Made by a program: the position numbers and the translations under genes. From positions 54,556 to 118,555 of the forward strand of contig SCVA01000013.1 in the NCBI GenBank assembly GCA_004297005.1: a DNA stretch of 64,000 nt, read 5' to 3'. The notes beneath the pieces are model-generated. The model saw nothing but the letters and a program-made list of their open reading frames with translations. It had not been told where the DNA came from and made no database searches. Shown here piece after piece: positions 37,683 to 46,467 of the stretch. Position 1 is the first letter of the stretch, and the number at the start of each line of letters is the position of its first letter. Source of the stretch: Nevskiaceae bacterium. GTDB taxonomy: Bacteria > Pseudomonadota > Gammaproteobacteria > Nevskiales > Nevskiaceae.

Positions 37683-38416
37683 GGGGCGGAGGGCGCGTTG
37701 GCGGCTGTGGCAGCGGTGAGCGGAAAGAGTGCGGGCATGGCCTCGCTGGCCCGCATCCGCACTTGGCGGGCGTACAGCGGCGAGGCCTCGTTGTCCTCTG
37801 GGTTGATCTCGACCATGTCGGCGCCGCTCCGACGCGCCAACTGGGCGAAGCCGGCCGCCGGCCAGACCGCGCCGGAAGTCCCGACCGAGACGAATAGATC
37901 GGCGCGGCGCACCCAGTCCGCCACCCGCTCGAAACAGGCGGCGTCCACCGCGTCTTCGAACCAGGTGATGTCCGGCCGCAGCCATTGCCCGCAATCGGCG
38001 CAACGCCGTTGCGGGTACTCGGCCGGCGCGGGAGCCTCCCGCGCCCCGCAGGCGCAGCGCAGCCGCCAGAGCGAGCCGTGCAGTTCGGCATCGACACGGA
38101 TGCCGGCGCGTTGCAGCAGGCCATCGATGTTCTGGGTCACCACCCGCAGCGCCGGCCAGGCCGACTGCAATCGGGCCAGATGCTGATGACCGGCGTGCGG
38201 CTGGCAGGCCAGCACCGTCGCCCGCCGCAACTGGTGAAAGTCCAGCACCTTTTCCGGATCGCGCTCGAAAGCCCGCTGGCAGGCGTAGTCCTGGTAGTCG
38301 TACTGCTCCCAGATACCGCCGCGCCCCCGGTAGGTGGGCACGCCGGACTCGGCGCTCATGCCGGCGCCAAGGAAGAACAAGGGCGCGCGGCAGGCGGACA
38401 GATTGATGGCGTCCAT
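37679..38416 (-). CDS. NAD-dependent protein deacylase (sirtuin)
   Basis: A 245-aa Sir2 family enzyme. NAD-binding motifs GAGMSAESGVPTYRG and TQNIDGLLQRAG, the catalytic His in ELHGSLWRLRC, a zinc site made of C-A-C and C-x-x-C pairs (LRCACG ... RRCADCG), VSVGTSGAVWPAAG and EINPEDN are all present. It probably removes acyl groups from lysines of metabolic enzymes. It is cotranscribed with a small membrane protein. The desuccinylase-type Tyr/Arg pair was not clearly identified. Confidence 0.93.
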   Translation of the reverse strand: MDAINLSACRAPLFFLGAGMSAESGVPTYRGRGGIWEQYDYQDYACQRAFERDPEKVLDFHQLRRATVLACQPHAGHQHLARLQSAWPALRVVTQNIDGLLQRAGIRVDAELHGSLWRLRCACGAREAPAPAEYPQRRCADCGQWLRPDITWFEDAVDAACFERVADWVRRADLFVSVGTSGAVWPAAGFAQLARRSGADMVEINPEDNEASPLYARQVRMRASEAMPALFPLTAATAANAPSAP

Positions 38417-38473
38417 GGCAATTCAGGGCTTGAGTCCTGCGGACCAGCTTGGCCCGCCCTTTAGACTGTGGCA

Positions 38474-39697
38474 ATGACCGAATCCCCCAAGCCTCGCCGC
38501 GCCCACGTCGCCCGTGCCCGCGCGGCGCTGGAAAGCATCGCCGCCGGCAGCCGGCCGGCCGACCAGATCCTCGACGCCCTGTTCCGCAGCCACCGCGAGA
38601 TGGGCAAGCGCGACCGCGCCCAGGTCAGCGCGCTGGTCTATGGCGTGCTGCGCGATGTGCTGCGCCTGCAGGCCCTGGCCGGCGCCGAGCCCGCCGCCTG
38701 GCTGGCGCGCCACCTTGCCGACCTCGGCGCCGATCCGGCCGACTATGAGCTGCCGCCGGCCGCCGCGCTGGCGCCGGTCTCCGCCGCCGCCGAGGCCAAT
38801 CTGCCGGAGGCCATCTACGCCGCGTTGAGCGCGCAGTACGGCGAGGCCGAAACCCTAGAGCTGGCCCGCGCGCTCAATCAGGAGGCGCCCGCCGACCTGC
38901 GCGCCAACAGCCTGAAGATCGGCCGCGACGCCCTACTCGCCCAGCTAGCCGAAGACAGCATCGCCGCCAGTGCCACGCCCTATTCGCCTTGGGGCATCCG
39001 CCTGGGCAAGCGCATCGCCAGCGGCGCGCGCGCCTTTGCCGAAGGCTTGGCCGAGCCGCAGGACGAGGGCAGCCAGTTGCTGGCCCTGCTGGTGGCCGCG
39101 CAGCCGGGCGAGACGGTGATCGACTTCTGCGCCGGCGCCGGCGGCAAGACCCTGGCGCTGGCGGCGACGATGCGCGACCGCGGCCGGCTGATCGCCGCCG
39201 ACAGCTCCGCCGGCCGGCTGGCGCGGCTTGCACCCCGGCTGGAACGGGCCGGCGTCAGTTGCGTCGAAGCCCGGCCACTGGTAGCCGACGACCCGGAGCC
39301 CTTCCCCGATCTGGTCGGGCAGGCCGACGCGGTACTGGTCGATGCACCCTGCTCGGGCACCGGCACCTGGCGGCGCAATCCGGAGCTGCGCCTGCGGCCG
39401 GTCGATACGGCGGCGCTCGCCGTCCAGCAACTGGCCATCCTCGAACGCGCGGCGCGGCTGGTCCGCCCCGGCGGGCGACTGGTCTATGCCACCTGCAGCC
39501 TGCTGGCCGCCGAGAACGAGGCGGTGGTCGATGCCTTTCTCGCCCGGCACCCCGACTACGCAGCCGACCCCGCCGCCGGCCAGCACTGGCCGCCGCTCGC
39601 CAAGCTGCTCGGCCCCGACCTCCGGCTGCGGCTGCTGCCCCAGCGCCACGGCAGCGACGGTTTCTTCGCCGCACCGCTGCGGCGCCGGGCCGACTAG
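38474..39697 (+). CDS. RsmB/NOP family class I SAM-dependent RNA methyltransferase
   Basis: A predicted rRNA m5C methyltransferase of about 407 aa. An N-terminal NusB-like helical region (about 15-80) precedes the catalytic domain: SAM loop DFCAGAGGKTLALAA, the base-flipping VDAPCSGTGTWRRNPE with one active cysteine, and YATCSLLAAENEAVV with the second. Both cysteines needed for m5C chemistry are present. The region before the SAM loop is short for canonical RsmB, so the exact target is uncertain. The start is ATG 38474; a GTG at 38468 is possible. Confidence 0.9.
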   Translation: MTESPKPRRAHVARARAALESIAAGSRPADQILDALFRSHREMGKRDRAQVSALVYGVLRDVLRLQALAGAEPAAWLARHLADLGADPADYELPPAAALAPVSAAAEANLPEAIYAALSAQYGEAETLELARALNQEAPADLRANSLKIGRDALLAQLAEDSIAASATPYSPWGIRLGKRIASGARAFAEGLAEPQDEGSQLLALLVAAQPGETVIDFCAGAGGKTLALAATMRDRGRLIAADSSAGRLARLAPRLERAGVSCVEARPLVADDPEPFPDLVGQADAVLVDAPCSGTGTWRRNPELRLRPVDTAALAVQQLAILERAARLVRPGGRLVYATCSLLAAENEAVVDAFLARHPDYAADPAAGQHWPPLAKLLGPDLRLRLLPQRHGSDGFFAAPLRRRAD

Positions 39698-39716
39698 GTC
39701 GGCCTGGGCGAGCGCC

Positions 39717-39722
39717 TACAAT
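39717..39722 (+). promoter_or_regulatory. -10 element for the kdsD-lpt operon
   Basis: TACAAT lies nine bases before the kdsD ATG (39732). Initiation seven bases downstream would start the message about three bases before the ATG, and no Shine-Dalgarno is visible, suggesting leaderless translation. No -35 is obvious. Confidence 0.45.
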
Positions 39723-39731
39723 AGCCATCCC

Positions 39732-40703
39732 ATGAACTCAGAAACCCTATTTGCCAGCGCCCGCCGGACGCTGGAGATCGAACGCGACGCCGTCGCCGCC
39801 CTCGCCCCCCGCATCGGCGAGGATTTCGCCCGCGCCTGCGCCGCCGTCCTCGCCTGCAAGGGCCGGGTGGTGGTGACCGGCATGGGCAAGAGCGGCCATA
39901 TCGGCGGCAAGATCGCCGCCACCCTGGCCTCCACCGGCACGCCCAGCTTCTTCGTGCATCCCGGCGAGGCCAGCCACGGCGATCTCGGCATGATCACCCG
40001 CCAGGACGTGGTGATCGCGATCAGCAACTCCGGCGAGACCGCCGAGGTGCTGACCATCCTGCCCATCATCAAGCGCCTGGGCGTGCCGCTGGTGGCCATG
40101 ACCGGCCGTCCCGGCTCCACCCTGGCCAAGGCCGGTGACGCGCATCTGGATGTCTCGGTGGCGCAGGAAGCCTGCCCGCTCAATCTCGCCCCCACTGCCA
40201 GCACCACCGCCACCCTGGCGATGGGCGATGCCCTGGCAGTAGCCCTGCTGGAGGCGCGCGGCTTCACCCCCGAGGACTTCGCCTTTTCGCACCCCGGCGG
40301 CGCACTCGGCCGGCGCCTGCTGCTGACGGTGGAAAACCTCATGCAGAAGGGCGAGCGCCTGCCGCAGGTGAGCCGCGACGTGCCGCTCACCGCCGCCCTG
40401 CTGGAGATGACCCGCAAGGGTCTGGGCATGACCGCGGTGATCGACGCCGACGGCGTGGTCCAGGGCGTGTTCACCGACGGCGATCTGCGCCGGGTGCTGG
40501 ACAGTGGCGTGGACGTGCGCACCGTGCCCATCGCCCGGGTGATGACGCCGGGCGGCAAGCGCATCGCCGCCGAGGCCCTGGCGGCCGAGGCGGTGCAGAA
40601 GATGGAGGCCGCGAAGATCACCTCACTGATGGTCACCGACGCGGCCGGCAAGCTGATCGGCGTGATCCATCTGCAGGACCTGCTGCGCGCCGGGGTGGTC
40701 TGA
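39732..40703 (+). CDS. kdsD: D-arabinose 5-phosphate isomerase (KpsF/GutQ type)
   Basis: Interconverts ribulose-5-P and arabinose-5-P, the first step to Kdo for lipopolysaccharide. The 323-aa protein has an N-terminal SIS domain (VVVTGMGKSGHIGGKIAATL, ISNSGETAEVLTILP) and two C-terminal CBS domains (about residues 205-320). It starts the kdsD-kdsC-lptC-lptA-lptB run. The open frame upstream belongs to the antisense/alternate reading of the methyltransferase. Confidence 0.95.
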   Translation: MNSETLFASARRTLEIERDAVAALAPRIGEDFARACAAVLACKGRVVVTGMGKSGHIGGKIAATLASTGTPSFFVHPGEASHGDLGMITRQDVVIAISNSGETAEVLTILPIIKRLGVPLVAMTGRPGSTLAKAGDAHLDVSVAQEACPLNLAPTASTTATLAMGDALAVALLEARGFTPEDFAFSHPGGALGRRLLLTVENLMQKGERLPQVSRDVPLTAALLEMTRKGLGMTAVIDADGVVQGVFTDGDLRRVLDSGVDVRTVPIARVMTPGGKRIAAEALAAEAVQKMEAAKITSLMVTDAAGKLIGVIHLQDLLRAGVV

Positions 40704-41218
40704 TGAGCACCACCGCACTGCCACCGAGCGCCGAGGAGCGCGCGCGCCAGATCCGTTGCGTGATCTTCGACATCGACGGGGTGATGACCGACTGCAAGCT
40801 CTATCTCACGCATGACGGCGAGGAGATCAAGGCGGTCAACGTCCGCGACGGTCTCGGCATTAAGCTGCTCATGAAGAACGGCATCGAGGTGGCGGTGATC
40901 TCCGGGCGGCCCAGCCTGGCCATGCAGAAGCGCCTGGAATTCCTCGGCGTGAAGCACATCTGGCTCAACACCGAAGACAAGCTGCCGGCCTACCGCAAGT
41001 TGCTCGACACCCTGGGCATCAGCGATGCCCAGTGCGCCCACATGGGCGACGACGTGCCCGACCTGCCGCTGTTCCTGCGCGTCGGCCTGGCACTGGCGCC
41101 GGGCGATGCCCACCCCAAGGCCAAGGCGGCGGCGCACTGGGTGAGCCAGGCGCGCGGCGGCGATGGCGCGATCCGCGAGGCGGTGGATTTCATCCTCGCC
41201 TCGCAGGGCAAGGACTAG
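40703..41218 (+). CDS. kdsC: 3-deoxy-D-manno-octulosonate 8-phosphate phosphatase
   Basis: HAD phosphatase releasing Kdo from Kdo-8-P. The 171-aa, capless protein shows the nucleophile motif FDIDGVMTDC, VISGRPSLAMQKRL, and GDDVPDLPLFLRVG as the metal-binding motif. It overlaps kdsD by one base (TGATG) and lies six bases before lptC. Confidence 0.96.
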   Translation: MSTTALPPSAEERARQIRCVIFDIDGVMTDCKLYLTHDGEEIKAVNVRDGLGIKLLMKNGIEVAVISGRPSLAMQKRLEFLGVKHIWLNTEDKLPAYRKLLDTLGISDAQCAHMGDDVPDLPLFLRVGLALAPGDAHPKAKAAAHWVSQARGGDGAIREAVDFILASQGKD

Positions 41219-41224
41219 TCCGGC

Positions 41225-41776
41225 GTGCTTTCGCGCCTGCTGCTGGGCCTGCTGGCGGTCGCGCTGGCGGCCTGGCTGCTGTTCGGCGAGTTCCACGCGC
41301 CGGTCGATCCGGTGGCCGAGGCCGCCCAGGGCTTTGCCCCGCGCTACAGCCTGGACGGACTGGACCTGCTGCGCACCGACGAACAGGGCCGGCCGACACT
41401 GGCGGTGCGCGCCAGTCATGCCGACTATTTCGACGACGGCTCGGCGGAGCTCAAGACCATCGTCGCCCTGGGCCTGAGCGGGATGGCGGCCCCCTGGCAA
41501 CTGCAATCGCCGCGCGGTCTGGTGCCGGTGGGTGAGCAGCGCCTGCAATTGCTGGCGCCGGTGACCGGCCTGGGCCGCTGGCCGGACGGCGAGCCGCTGC
41601 GGCTGACTGCCGCCGAGGTCTGGATCGACGATCAACACAAGCGCATTGAATCGGCGCAACCGATCGCCATAGAAAGCGAGTCGCGGTCGGCCAAGGCGCA
41701 GAGCTTCAGCGCCCCCTTCGATGCCGCCACACTGCAACTGAACTCGGTGGAGATGCGCTATGCGCTACGCGATTAG
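41225..41776 (+). CDS. lptC: LPS export protein LptC
   Basis: A bitopic inner-membrane subunit linking the LptB2FG ATPase to LptA. The 183-aa product from a GTG start has an N-terminal membrane helix (residues about 4-20) and a periplasmic beta-jellyroll. Sequence identity in this family is low; the call relies on the helix, the length and the position between kdsC and lptA. It overlaps lptA by 17 bases. Confidence 0.92.
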   Translation: MLSRLLLGLLAVALAAWLLFGEFHAPVDPVAEAAQGFAPRYSLDGLDLLRTDEQGRPTLAVRASHADYFDDGSAELKTIVALGLSGMAAPWQLQSPRGLVPVGEQRLQLLAPVTGLGRWPDGEPLRLTAAEVWIDDQHKRIESAQPIAIESESRSAKAQSFSAPFDAATLQLNSVEMRYALRD

Positions 41777-42311
41777 TTTCCTGCTGCTGGCGCTCGCCGC
41801 CGGCCTGGCGCAGGCCCAGAGCCCGGCCCGGCCCAGCGGCCCGATCACCATCACCGCCAAGAGCGGCGAATGGCAGGACGGGGTGATGATCTACAGCGGC
41901 GATGTGCTGATGAAGTCCAAGACCCTGGAACTGCGCGGCGCGCGCCTGGAACTGCGCCAGCCCGGCGGCAACCGCGCGCCCTACGAGATCACCCTCACCG
42001 GCGAGCCGGCGACCCTGATGCACGCCGGCGAAACCCCGGCCGAACTGCCGGTGGAGGCGCGTGCCAGCCGCATCGTCTACCGCTCGGCCAGCCAGGACGT
42101 GGAGCTGTCCGGCAGCGCCCGGCTGCTGCGCGGCAAGGACGAGATCAATGGCGAGAAGGTGCGCTACAACGTGCCCAGCCGGCGCGTGCAGGCCGATGGC
42201 GGTGATGGCGGCCAGGTACGCATCGTCATTGATGTGCCCGAGGAGGGCGCGGTGCTGGCGCCGCCCGCGCAGCAACCTGCCCCTGAGCCGTCACCGGCAC
42301 CTCAGCCATGA
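41760..42311 (+). CDS. lptA: LPS transport periplasmic protein LptA
   Basis: Periplasmic bridge protein carrying LPS from LptC to LptD. The 183-aa precursor has a Sec signal peptide (residues 1-20, [20 protein letters not shown]) and an OstA beta-jellyroll ([36 protein letters not shown]). The last 20 residues are a Pro/Ala-rich tail. Four bases overlap with lptB. Confidence 0.95.
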   Translation: MRYAISFLLLALAAGLAQAQSPARPSGPITITAKSGEWQDGVMIYSGDVLMKSKTLELRGARLELRQPGGNRAPYEITLTGEPATLMHAGETPAELPVEARASRIVYRSASQDVELSGSARLLRGKDEINGEKVRYNVPSRRVQADGGDGGQVRIVIDVPEEGAVLAPPAQQPAPEPSPAPQP

Positions 42312-43048
42312 ATGCTCCCGCCCCCGCCCGCCTGATCGCGCGCAACCTGGTCAAGCAGTACAAGAAGCGCACGGTGGTGCGCGACGTCTCGCTGGAGGTC
42401 TCGGCCGGGGAGATCGTCGGCCTGCTCGGCCCCAACGGCGCCGGTAAGACCACCTCGTTTTACATGGTGGTGGGCCTGGTTCCAGCCGACGCCGGCAGTG
42501 TGCAACTGGACGGCGAGGACATCACCCACCTGCCCATGCACGCCCGCGCCAAGCGCGGCATCGGCTACCTGCCGCAGGAGGCCAGCGTATTCCGCAAGCT
42601 GTCCACGGCGGACAACATCCTGGCGATCCTAGAGACCCGGCCGGACCTCGACGCCCAGGGCCGCCAGCGCGAGCTGGAGCGCCTGCTCGGCGAGCTGCAC
42701 ATCGAGCACATCCGCGACGGCCTGGGCATGAGCCTGTCCGGCGGCGAGCGGCGGCGGGTGGAAATTGCCCGCGCGTTGGCGGCGAATCCGCGCTTCATCC
42801 TGCTCGACGAACCCTTCGCTGGCGTCGATCCGATCGCCGTGCACGACATCCAGGCCATCGTCCACCACCTGAAGGCGCGCGGCATCGGCGTGCTGATCAC
42901 CGATCACAATGTGCGGGAAACCCTGTCGCTCTGCGAGCGCGCCTACATCCTCGCGGAAGGCCGGGTGATCGCCGGCGGGTCGCCGGCCGAGCTTCTGGAA
43001 GACGCCACCGTCCGGCGGGTCTACCTGGGCGAAAGCTTCAAGCTGTAG
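42308..43048 (+). CDS. lptB: LPS export ABC transporter ATP-binding protein
   Basis: The ATPase that extracts LPS from the inner membrane with LptF/LptG (not in the window). The 246-aa protein has Walker [17 protein letters not shown], the LptB-typical Q-loop [15 protein letters not shown], signature [17 protein letters not shown], Walker [17 protein letters not shown] and the switch His in DHNVRETL. It is the last gene of the Kdo/Lpt block; rpoN follows. Confidence 0.97.
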   Translation: MNAPAPARLIARNLVKQYKKRTVVRDVSLEVSAGEIVGLLGPNGAGKTTSFYMVVGLVPADAGSVQLDGEDITHLPMHARAKRGIGYLPQEASVFRKLSTADNILAILETRPDLDAQGRQRELERLLGELHIEHIRDGLGMSLSGGERRRVEIARALAANPRFILLDEPFAGVDPIAVHDIQAIVHHLKARGIGVLITDHNVRETLSLCERAYILAEGRVIAGGSPAELLEDATVRRVYLGESFKL

Positions 43049-43073
43049 CAGCCTGGGATCGTGCCCACAGAGC

Positions 43074-43105
43074 TTGACATGCAAAACCTGTACCGCCGCT
43101 ACAAT
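43074..43105 (+). promoter_or_regulatory. Candidate rpoN promoter
   Basis: A perfect TTGACA (43074-43079) and a good TACAAT (43100-43105), but with a 20-base spacer, longer than the optimal 17. It lies 30 bases upstream of rpoN, after the lptB stop. Predicted initiation near 43112 coincides with an eight-codon ATG frame that ends across the rpoN start codon. Confidence 0.45.
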
Positions 43106-43134
43106 GCGGCCATGAAGATGGACAGGGACACCCC

Positions 43135-44607
43135 ATGAGGCAGGCGCTAGGGCTGCGCACCGGTCAGGCGCTGACGATGACGCCGGCTTTGCAGCAGGCG
43201 ATCCGCATGCTGCAGCTCTCGACGCTGGATCTGAAGCAGGAGATCCAGCAGGCCATCGAGTCCAACGTGATGCTGGAACTGGACGAGGACGCGGCTGGCG
43301 AGTCGCCGGACGACCTCGCGCCGGAGATGCAGTCGCAGGACAGCGACGGCGAGGAGCACGACTCCGGTGAAGTCTCCGACCTTCGGGTCGGCGAGGACCA
43401 CATCCCCGAGGAAATGCCGGTCGACGCCGACTGGAGCGACATCTACGACACCGCCCCCAGCCGCGAGAGCGGCGGCGAGGACGAGGAAGACCTGGCCGAA
43501 TTCCGCCGTGCCAACCTGCGCGAGAGCGAGAGCCTGCAGGAACACCTGCGCTGGCAGGCCCGGTTGGCGCCGTTCAGCGAATGGGAGGCCGAGGTCGCCG
43601 CCTACCTGATCGACGCCGTCAACGAGGACGGCTACCTGGAAGGCTGGGACGAGGCCTGCATGCACTTCCGCGAGACCATGGGCCTGGACCCGCGCCGGAT
43701 CGAGAAGGTGCTGCGGGTGGTGCAGGACTTCGATCCGCCGGGCGTGGCCGCCCGCGATCTCGGCGAGTGCCTGACGCTGCAGCTCAATCTGCTGCCGGCC
43801 AACACGCCGGGGCGGGCCGCGGCGCTGGCCCTGGTCGCCAAGCACCTGATGCTGATCGCCCGCCGCGACCTCGGCGCCCTGCGCCGCGCCTCCGGCTACG
43901 ACGAGAACGAGCTGAAAGTGGCGCTAGCCTTGATCCGCAGCCTGCAACCGCACCCGGGACGGCCGTACGCGGCGCACGAGAGCGACTACATCGAGCCGGA
44001 CGTGTTCGTCGCCAAGCATCAGGGGCGCTGGAAAGTGAGCCTCAACCGCGAGGCCTCGCCCTCGGTGCGGATCAACCCGCACTACCTGGCGATGGTCAAG
44101 CGCGCCGACAGCTCGCGCGACCAGGTGACGCTGAAAACCCATCTGCAGGAGGCCCGCTACTTCCTGCACAGCCTGCAATCCCGTAACGATACGCTACTTC
44201 GGGTCGCCCAGTGCATAGTTGAAGAACAGCGCGCTTTTCTGGAATATGGGCACGAAGCCATGCGCCCGCTGGTCTTGCGGGATGTGGCCAGTCAGCTGGG
44301 GATACACGAATCAACCGTATCGCGCGCCACTGCCAACAAGTACCTGCTCACGCCCCGTGGGCTGTTCGAGCTCAAGCATTTTTTCTCCAGCCATGTGCAG
44401 ACGGTCGGCGGCGGCGTGGCCTCGGCCACCGCGATCCAGGCCATGCTCAAGCGGCTGATCTCCGGCGAGCAGCCGAATCAGCCACTCTCCGACGCCACCC
44501 TGGCCGAACTCTTGCAGAAAGAGGGCATACAGGTGGCCCGGCGTACCGTCGCCAAATACCGGGAAGCCCTCGGCATCCCGCCCTCGCACGAAAGGAGGCC
44601 GCTATAG
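43135..44607 (+). CDS. rpoN: RNA polymerase sigma-54 factor
   Basis: Alternative sigma factor for activator-dependent promoters. The 490-aa protein has the Gln/Leu-rich region I (RTGQALTMTPALQQAIRML), an acidic region II (about residues 45-130, many Asp/Glu), a core-binding domain, a helix-turn-helix (LRDVASQLGIHESTVSRATA) and the RpoN box ARRTVAKYRE near the C-terminus. The gene order rpoN-hpf-ptsN-hprK/rapZ is the classic one and ties sigma-54 to the nitrogen PTS. Confidence 0.97.
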   Translation: MRQALGLRTGQALTMTPALQQAIRMLQLSTLDLKQEIQQAIESNVMLELDEDAAGESPDDLAPEMQSQDSDGEEHDSGEVSDLRVGEDHIPEEMPVDADWSDIYDTAPSRESGGEDEEDLAEFRRANLRESESLQEHLRWQARLAPFSEWEAEVAAYLIDAVNEDGYLEGWDEACMHFRETMGLDPRRIEKVLRVVQDFDPPGVAARDLGECLTLQLNLLPANTPGRAAALALVAKHLMLIARRDLGALRRASGYDENELKVALALIRSLQPHPGRPYAAHESDYIEPDVFVAKHQGRWKVSLNREASPSVRINPHYLAMVKRADSSRDQVTLKTHLQEARYFLHSLQSRNDTLLRVAQCIVEEQRAFLEYGHEAMRPLVLRDVASQLGIHESTVSRATANKYLLTPRGLFELKHFFSSHVQTVGGGVASATAIQAMLKRLISGEQPNQPLSDATLAELLQKEGIQVARRTVAKYREALGIPPSHERRPL

Positions 44608-44622
44608 CGGAATAGGCAGAAC

Positions 44623-44667
44623 CGGTTCGTGAGCCGCTGTAACAGCGGCGACTGACGAACCGCTTTT
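44623..44667 (+). terminator. Two-tier hairpin between rpoN and hpf (attenuator/terminator)
   Basis: The outer stem CGGTTCGT/ACGAACCG (44623-44630 with 44655-44662) encloses a GCCGCTG/CAGCGGC stem. It is followed by CTTTTGCG. It could terminate rpoN transcripts partially or set differential expression of hpf. Confidence 0.5.
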
Positions 44668-44730
44668 GCGCCAAGCGCAGGAACCGTCAGGGGCTCCGGT
44701 TTGTAGGGCACCCACCTGAAGGAGTGAACG

Positions 44731-45054
44731 ATGAATCTCACCATCTCCGGCCACCATCTCGACCTGACCGCGCCGATCCGCGCGTACACCAAGGAAAAGA
44801 TGAAACGACTCGAACGCCACTTCGATCACTTCATAGACGCGCAAGTGATTCTCTCGGTGGAGAAAGAGCGGCAGAAGGCGGAGGCGACGGTTCGTTGTTC
44901 CGGAGCGACCCTGCATGCGGAGGCCATCCACAATGACCTCTACGCGGCCATCGACCTGTTGGCCGACAAGCTCGACCAGCAGACCCGCAAGCACAAGGAC
45001 AAGCGCCGCGACCACCACGCCAGCGAAGTAGATCACCACCAGGCCAGCCTCTAG
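44731..45054 (+). CDS. hpf: Ribosome hibernation promoting factor (short HPF)
   Basis: A 107-aa single-domain ribosome-binding protein: MNLTISGHHLDLTAPIRAYT, KRLERHFDHFIDAQVILSVE and the basic C-terminal stretch KLDQQTRKHKDKRRD. It binds the decoding region of idle ribosomes to form 100S dimers or protect them. It lacks the C-terminal dimerisation domain of long HPF. AAGGAG lies six bases before the ATG. A terminator follows at 45075-45100. Confidence 0.95.
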   Translation: MNLTISGHHLDLTAPIRAYTKEKMKRLERHFDHFIDAQVILSVEKERQKAEATVRCSGATLHAEAIHNDLYAAIDLLADKLDQQTRKHKDKRRDHHASEVDHHQASL

Positions 45055-45074
45055 GCCCAGCGCTTAGACCAAGG

Positions 45075-45100
45075 ACGGGACGCTCAGGCGTCCCGTTTTT
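45075..45100 (+). terminator. Intrinsic terminator after hpf
   Basis: A perfect 9-bp stem (45075-45083 with 45088-45096), four-base loop and T5 tract. It separates hpf from ptsN, so ptsN onward probably has its own promoter or relies on read-through. Confidence 0.85.
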
Positions 45101-45171
45101 GTTGGCGGCACCGCTATCATGTGCGCCTGAGCCAATAGAGCCCTGCCACAAGCCTTTCTGGAAGAACCAAG

Positions 45172-45624
45172 ATGAAACTCGCCGAAATCCTCTCCGCCAG
45201 CCGCGTTGTCGCTGGCGTCACCGTCACCAGCAAGAAGCGCGCGCTGGAAGAAATGAGCAAGCTGCTGGCCAAGGGCGCCGGCACCGTCACCGACGCTGAG
45301 ATCTTCACCAGCCTCACCTCCCGCGAGAAGCTGGGCTCCACCGGCCTCGGTCATGGCGTGGCCATCCCGCACGGCCGCATGAGCGGCGTCGAGAACAGCA
45401 TCGGCGCCCTGATCCGCCTCAAGCACCCGGTGGACTACGACGCCCACGACGGCCAGACCGTTGATCTGCTGTTTGGTCTGGTGGTGCCGCAGCAGGCCAC
45501 CGAAACCCATCTCAAGCATCTGGCCGCCATCGCCGAGCTGTTCTCCGACGAGGCCTTCTGCAAGCAGGCGCGGGCGGCGACCGACGACGCCGCGCTGTAT
45601 GCCCTGGTCGCCGGCCGCGGCTGA
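45172..45624 (+). CDS. ptsN: PTS IIA-like nitrogen-regulatory protein PtsN
   Basis: Terminal phospho-acceptor of the nitrogen PTS relay. The 150-aa EIIA domain has the phospho-His in GLGHGVAIPHGRM and the typical LTSREKLGSTG segment. Targets in other bacteria include potassium transport and sensor kinases. Here it is encoded apart from ptsH/ptsI by hprK, rapZ and an EIIA-Man gene. Confidence 0.95.
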   Translation: MKLAEILSASRVVAGVTVTSKKRALEEMSKLLAKGAGTVTDAEIFTSLTSREKLGSTGLGHGVAIPHGRMSGVENSIGALIRLKHPVDYDAHDGQTVDLLFGLVVPQQATETHLKHLAAIAELFSDEAFCKQARAATDDAALYALVAGRG

Positions 45625-45636
45625 GCCCAGCCGACC

Positions 45637-46467
45637 ATGACGGCTGCGCAGGCGGCCGTCGGCCTTTTTGATCCGGTACACCCCGCCCGCTGCCTGGTCC
45701 TGGGCGAGGCAGCGGCTGCCTGGTGGCGCAAGGCCGACGCCCGGACCCTGGCCGCCCTGCCGGCCCGCTTGGCCGCTGCCGGCGTCCGCGAGCTGATCTG
45801 CGGCCGCGGCGCGCCGGCGCTTGACCCTGCCGCCTGGCAACAGGCCGGCATCGCCCTCGGCGAAGACCGCGCTACCGCCGCCCACGCGCGGTTGGCCCGA
45901 CTGCGCGCCGGGCTGGCCGCAGCGACTCCGAGCACAACCCTGCACGGCGTTTTCCTCAGCGTGCTTGGGCTGGGCGTGCTGATCATGGGCCCTTCCGGCG
46001 TCGGCAAGAGCGAGCTGGCGCTGGACCTGATCTCGCGCGGCCATCCGCTGGTCGCCGACGACGCGGTGGAGCTGCACCGCCTCGCCGATGGCGTGCTGGT
46101 CGGCAGCAGCAGCCCGCTGCTGGCGGGCTTCATGGAAGCCCGTGGCCTGGGCGTGCTCGACATCGGCCGCTGCCATGGCCCGCAGGCGGTCCAGGACCGC
46201 GAGCGGCTGGACCTCATCATCCGCCTCGACAACTCACCACGACCACGCTTTTCCGGCGAGGAGCGGCTGCGCGGCCGCCGCGATCAGCTCCGCCTGCTGG
46301 AGGTCGCGGTGCCGGAAATCTTCCTGGCGCGCGGCCTCGGGCATAATCTGGCCCCGATGGTGGAAACCGCCTGCCGCGACCATTGGCTGCGACTCACCGG
46401 ATACCACGCCGCCGACGCCTTCGAGGCCCGGCAACAACTGCAGATCCTCGAACCGCCCCCGCCATGA
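45637..46467 (+). CDS. hprK: HPr kinase/phosphorylase
   Basis: Phosphorylates and dephosphorylates HPr on Ser46. The 276-aa protein is slightly short compared with Firmicute enzymes (about 310). It has Walker A MGPSGVGKSELALDLISRGH, the VADDAVELHRL segment and the signature EARGLGVLDIG. The N-terminal domain is divergent. Gram-negative HprK is linked to envelope, virulence or regulatory PTS functions rather than sugar uptake. The HPr encoded at 47763 keeps a serine at the matching position. Confidence 0.93.
   Translation: MTAAQAAVGLFDPVHPARCLVLGEAAAAWWRKADARTLAALPARLAAAGVRELICGRGAPALDPAAWQQAGIALGEDRATAAHARLARLRAGLAAATPSTTLHGVFLSVLGLGVLIMGPSGVGKSELALDLISRGHPLVADDAVELHRLADGVLVGSSSPLLAGFMEARGLGVLDIGRCHGPQAVQDRERLDLIIRLDNSPRPRFSGEERLRGRRDQLRLLEVAVPEIFLARGLGHNLAPMVETACRDHWLRLTGYHAADAFEARQQLQILEPPPP

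Noticed and set aside
39716..41737. A 673-codon minus-strand frame opposite kdsD-kdsC-lptC
   Set aside because: Antisense artefact; the plus-strand genes have clear motifs and overlaps.
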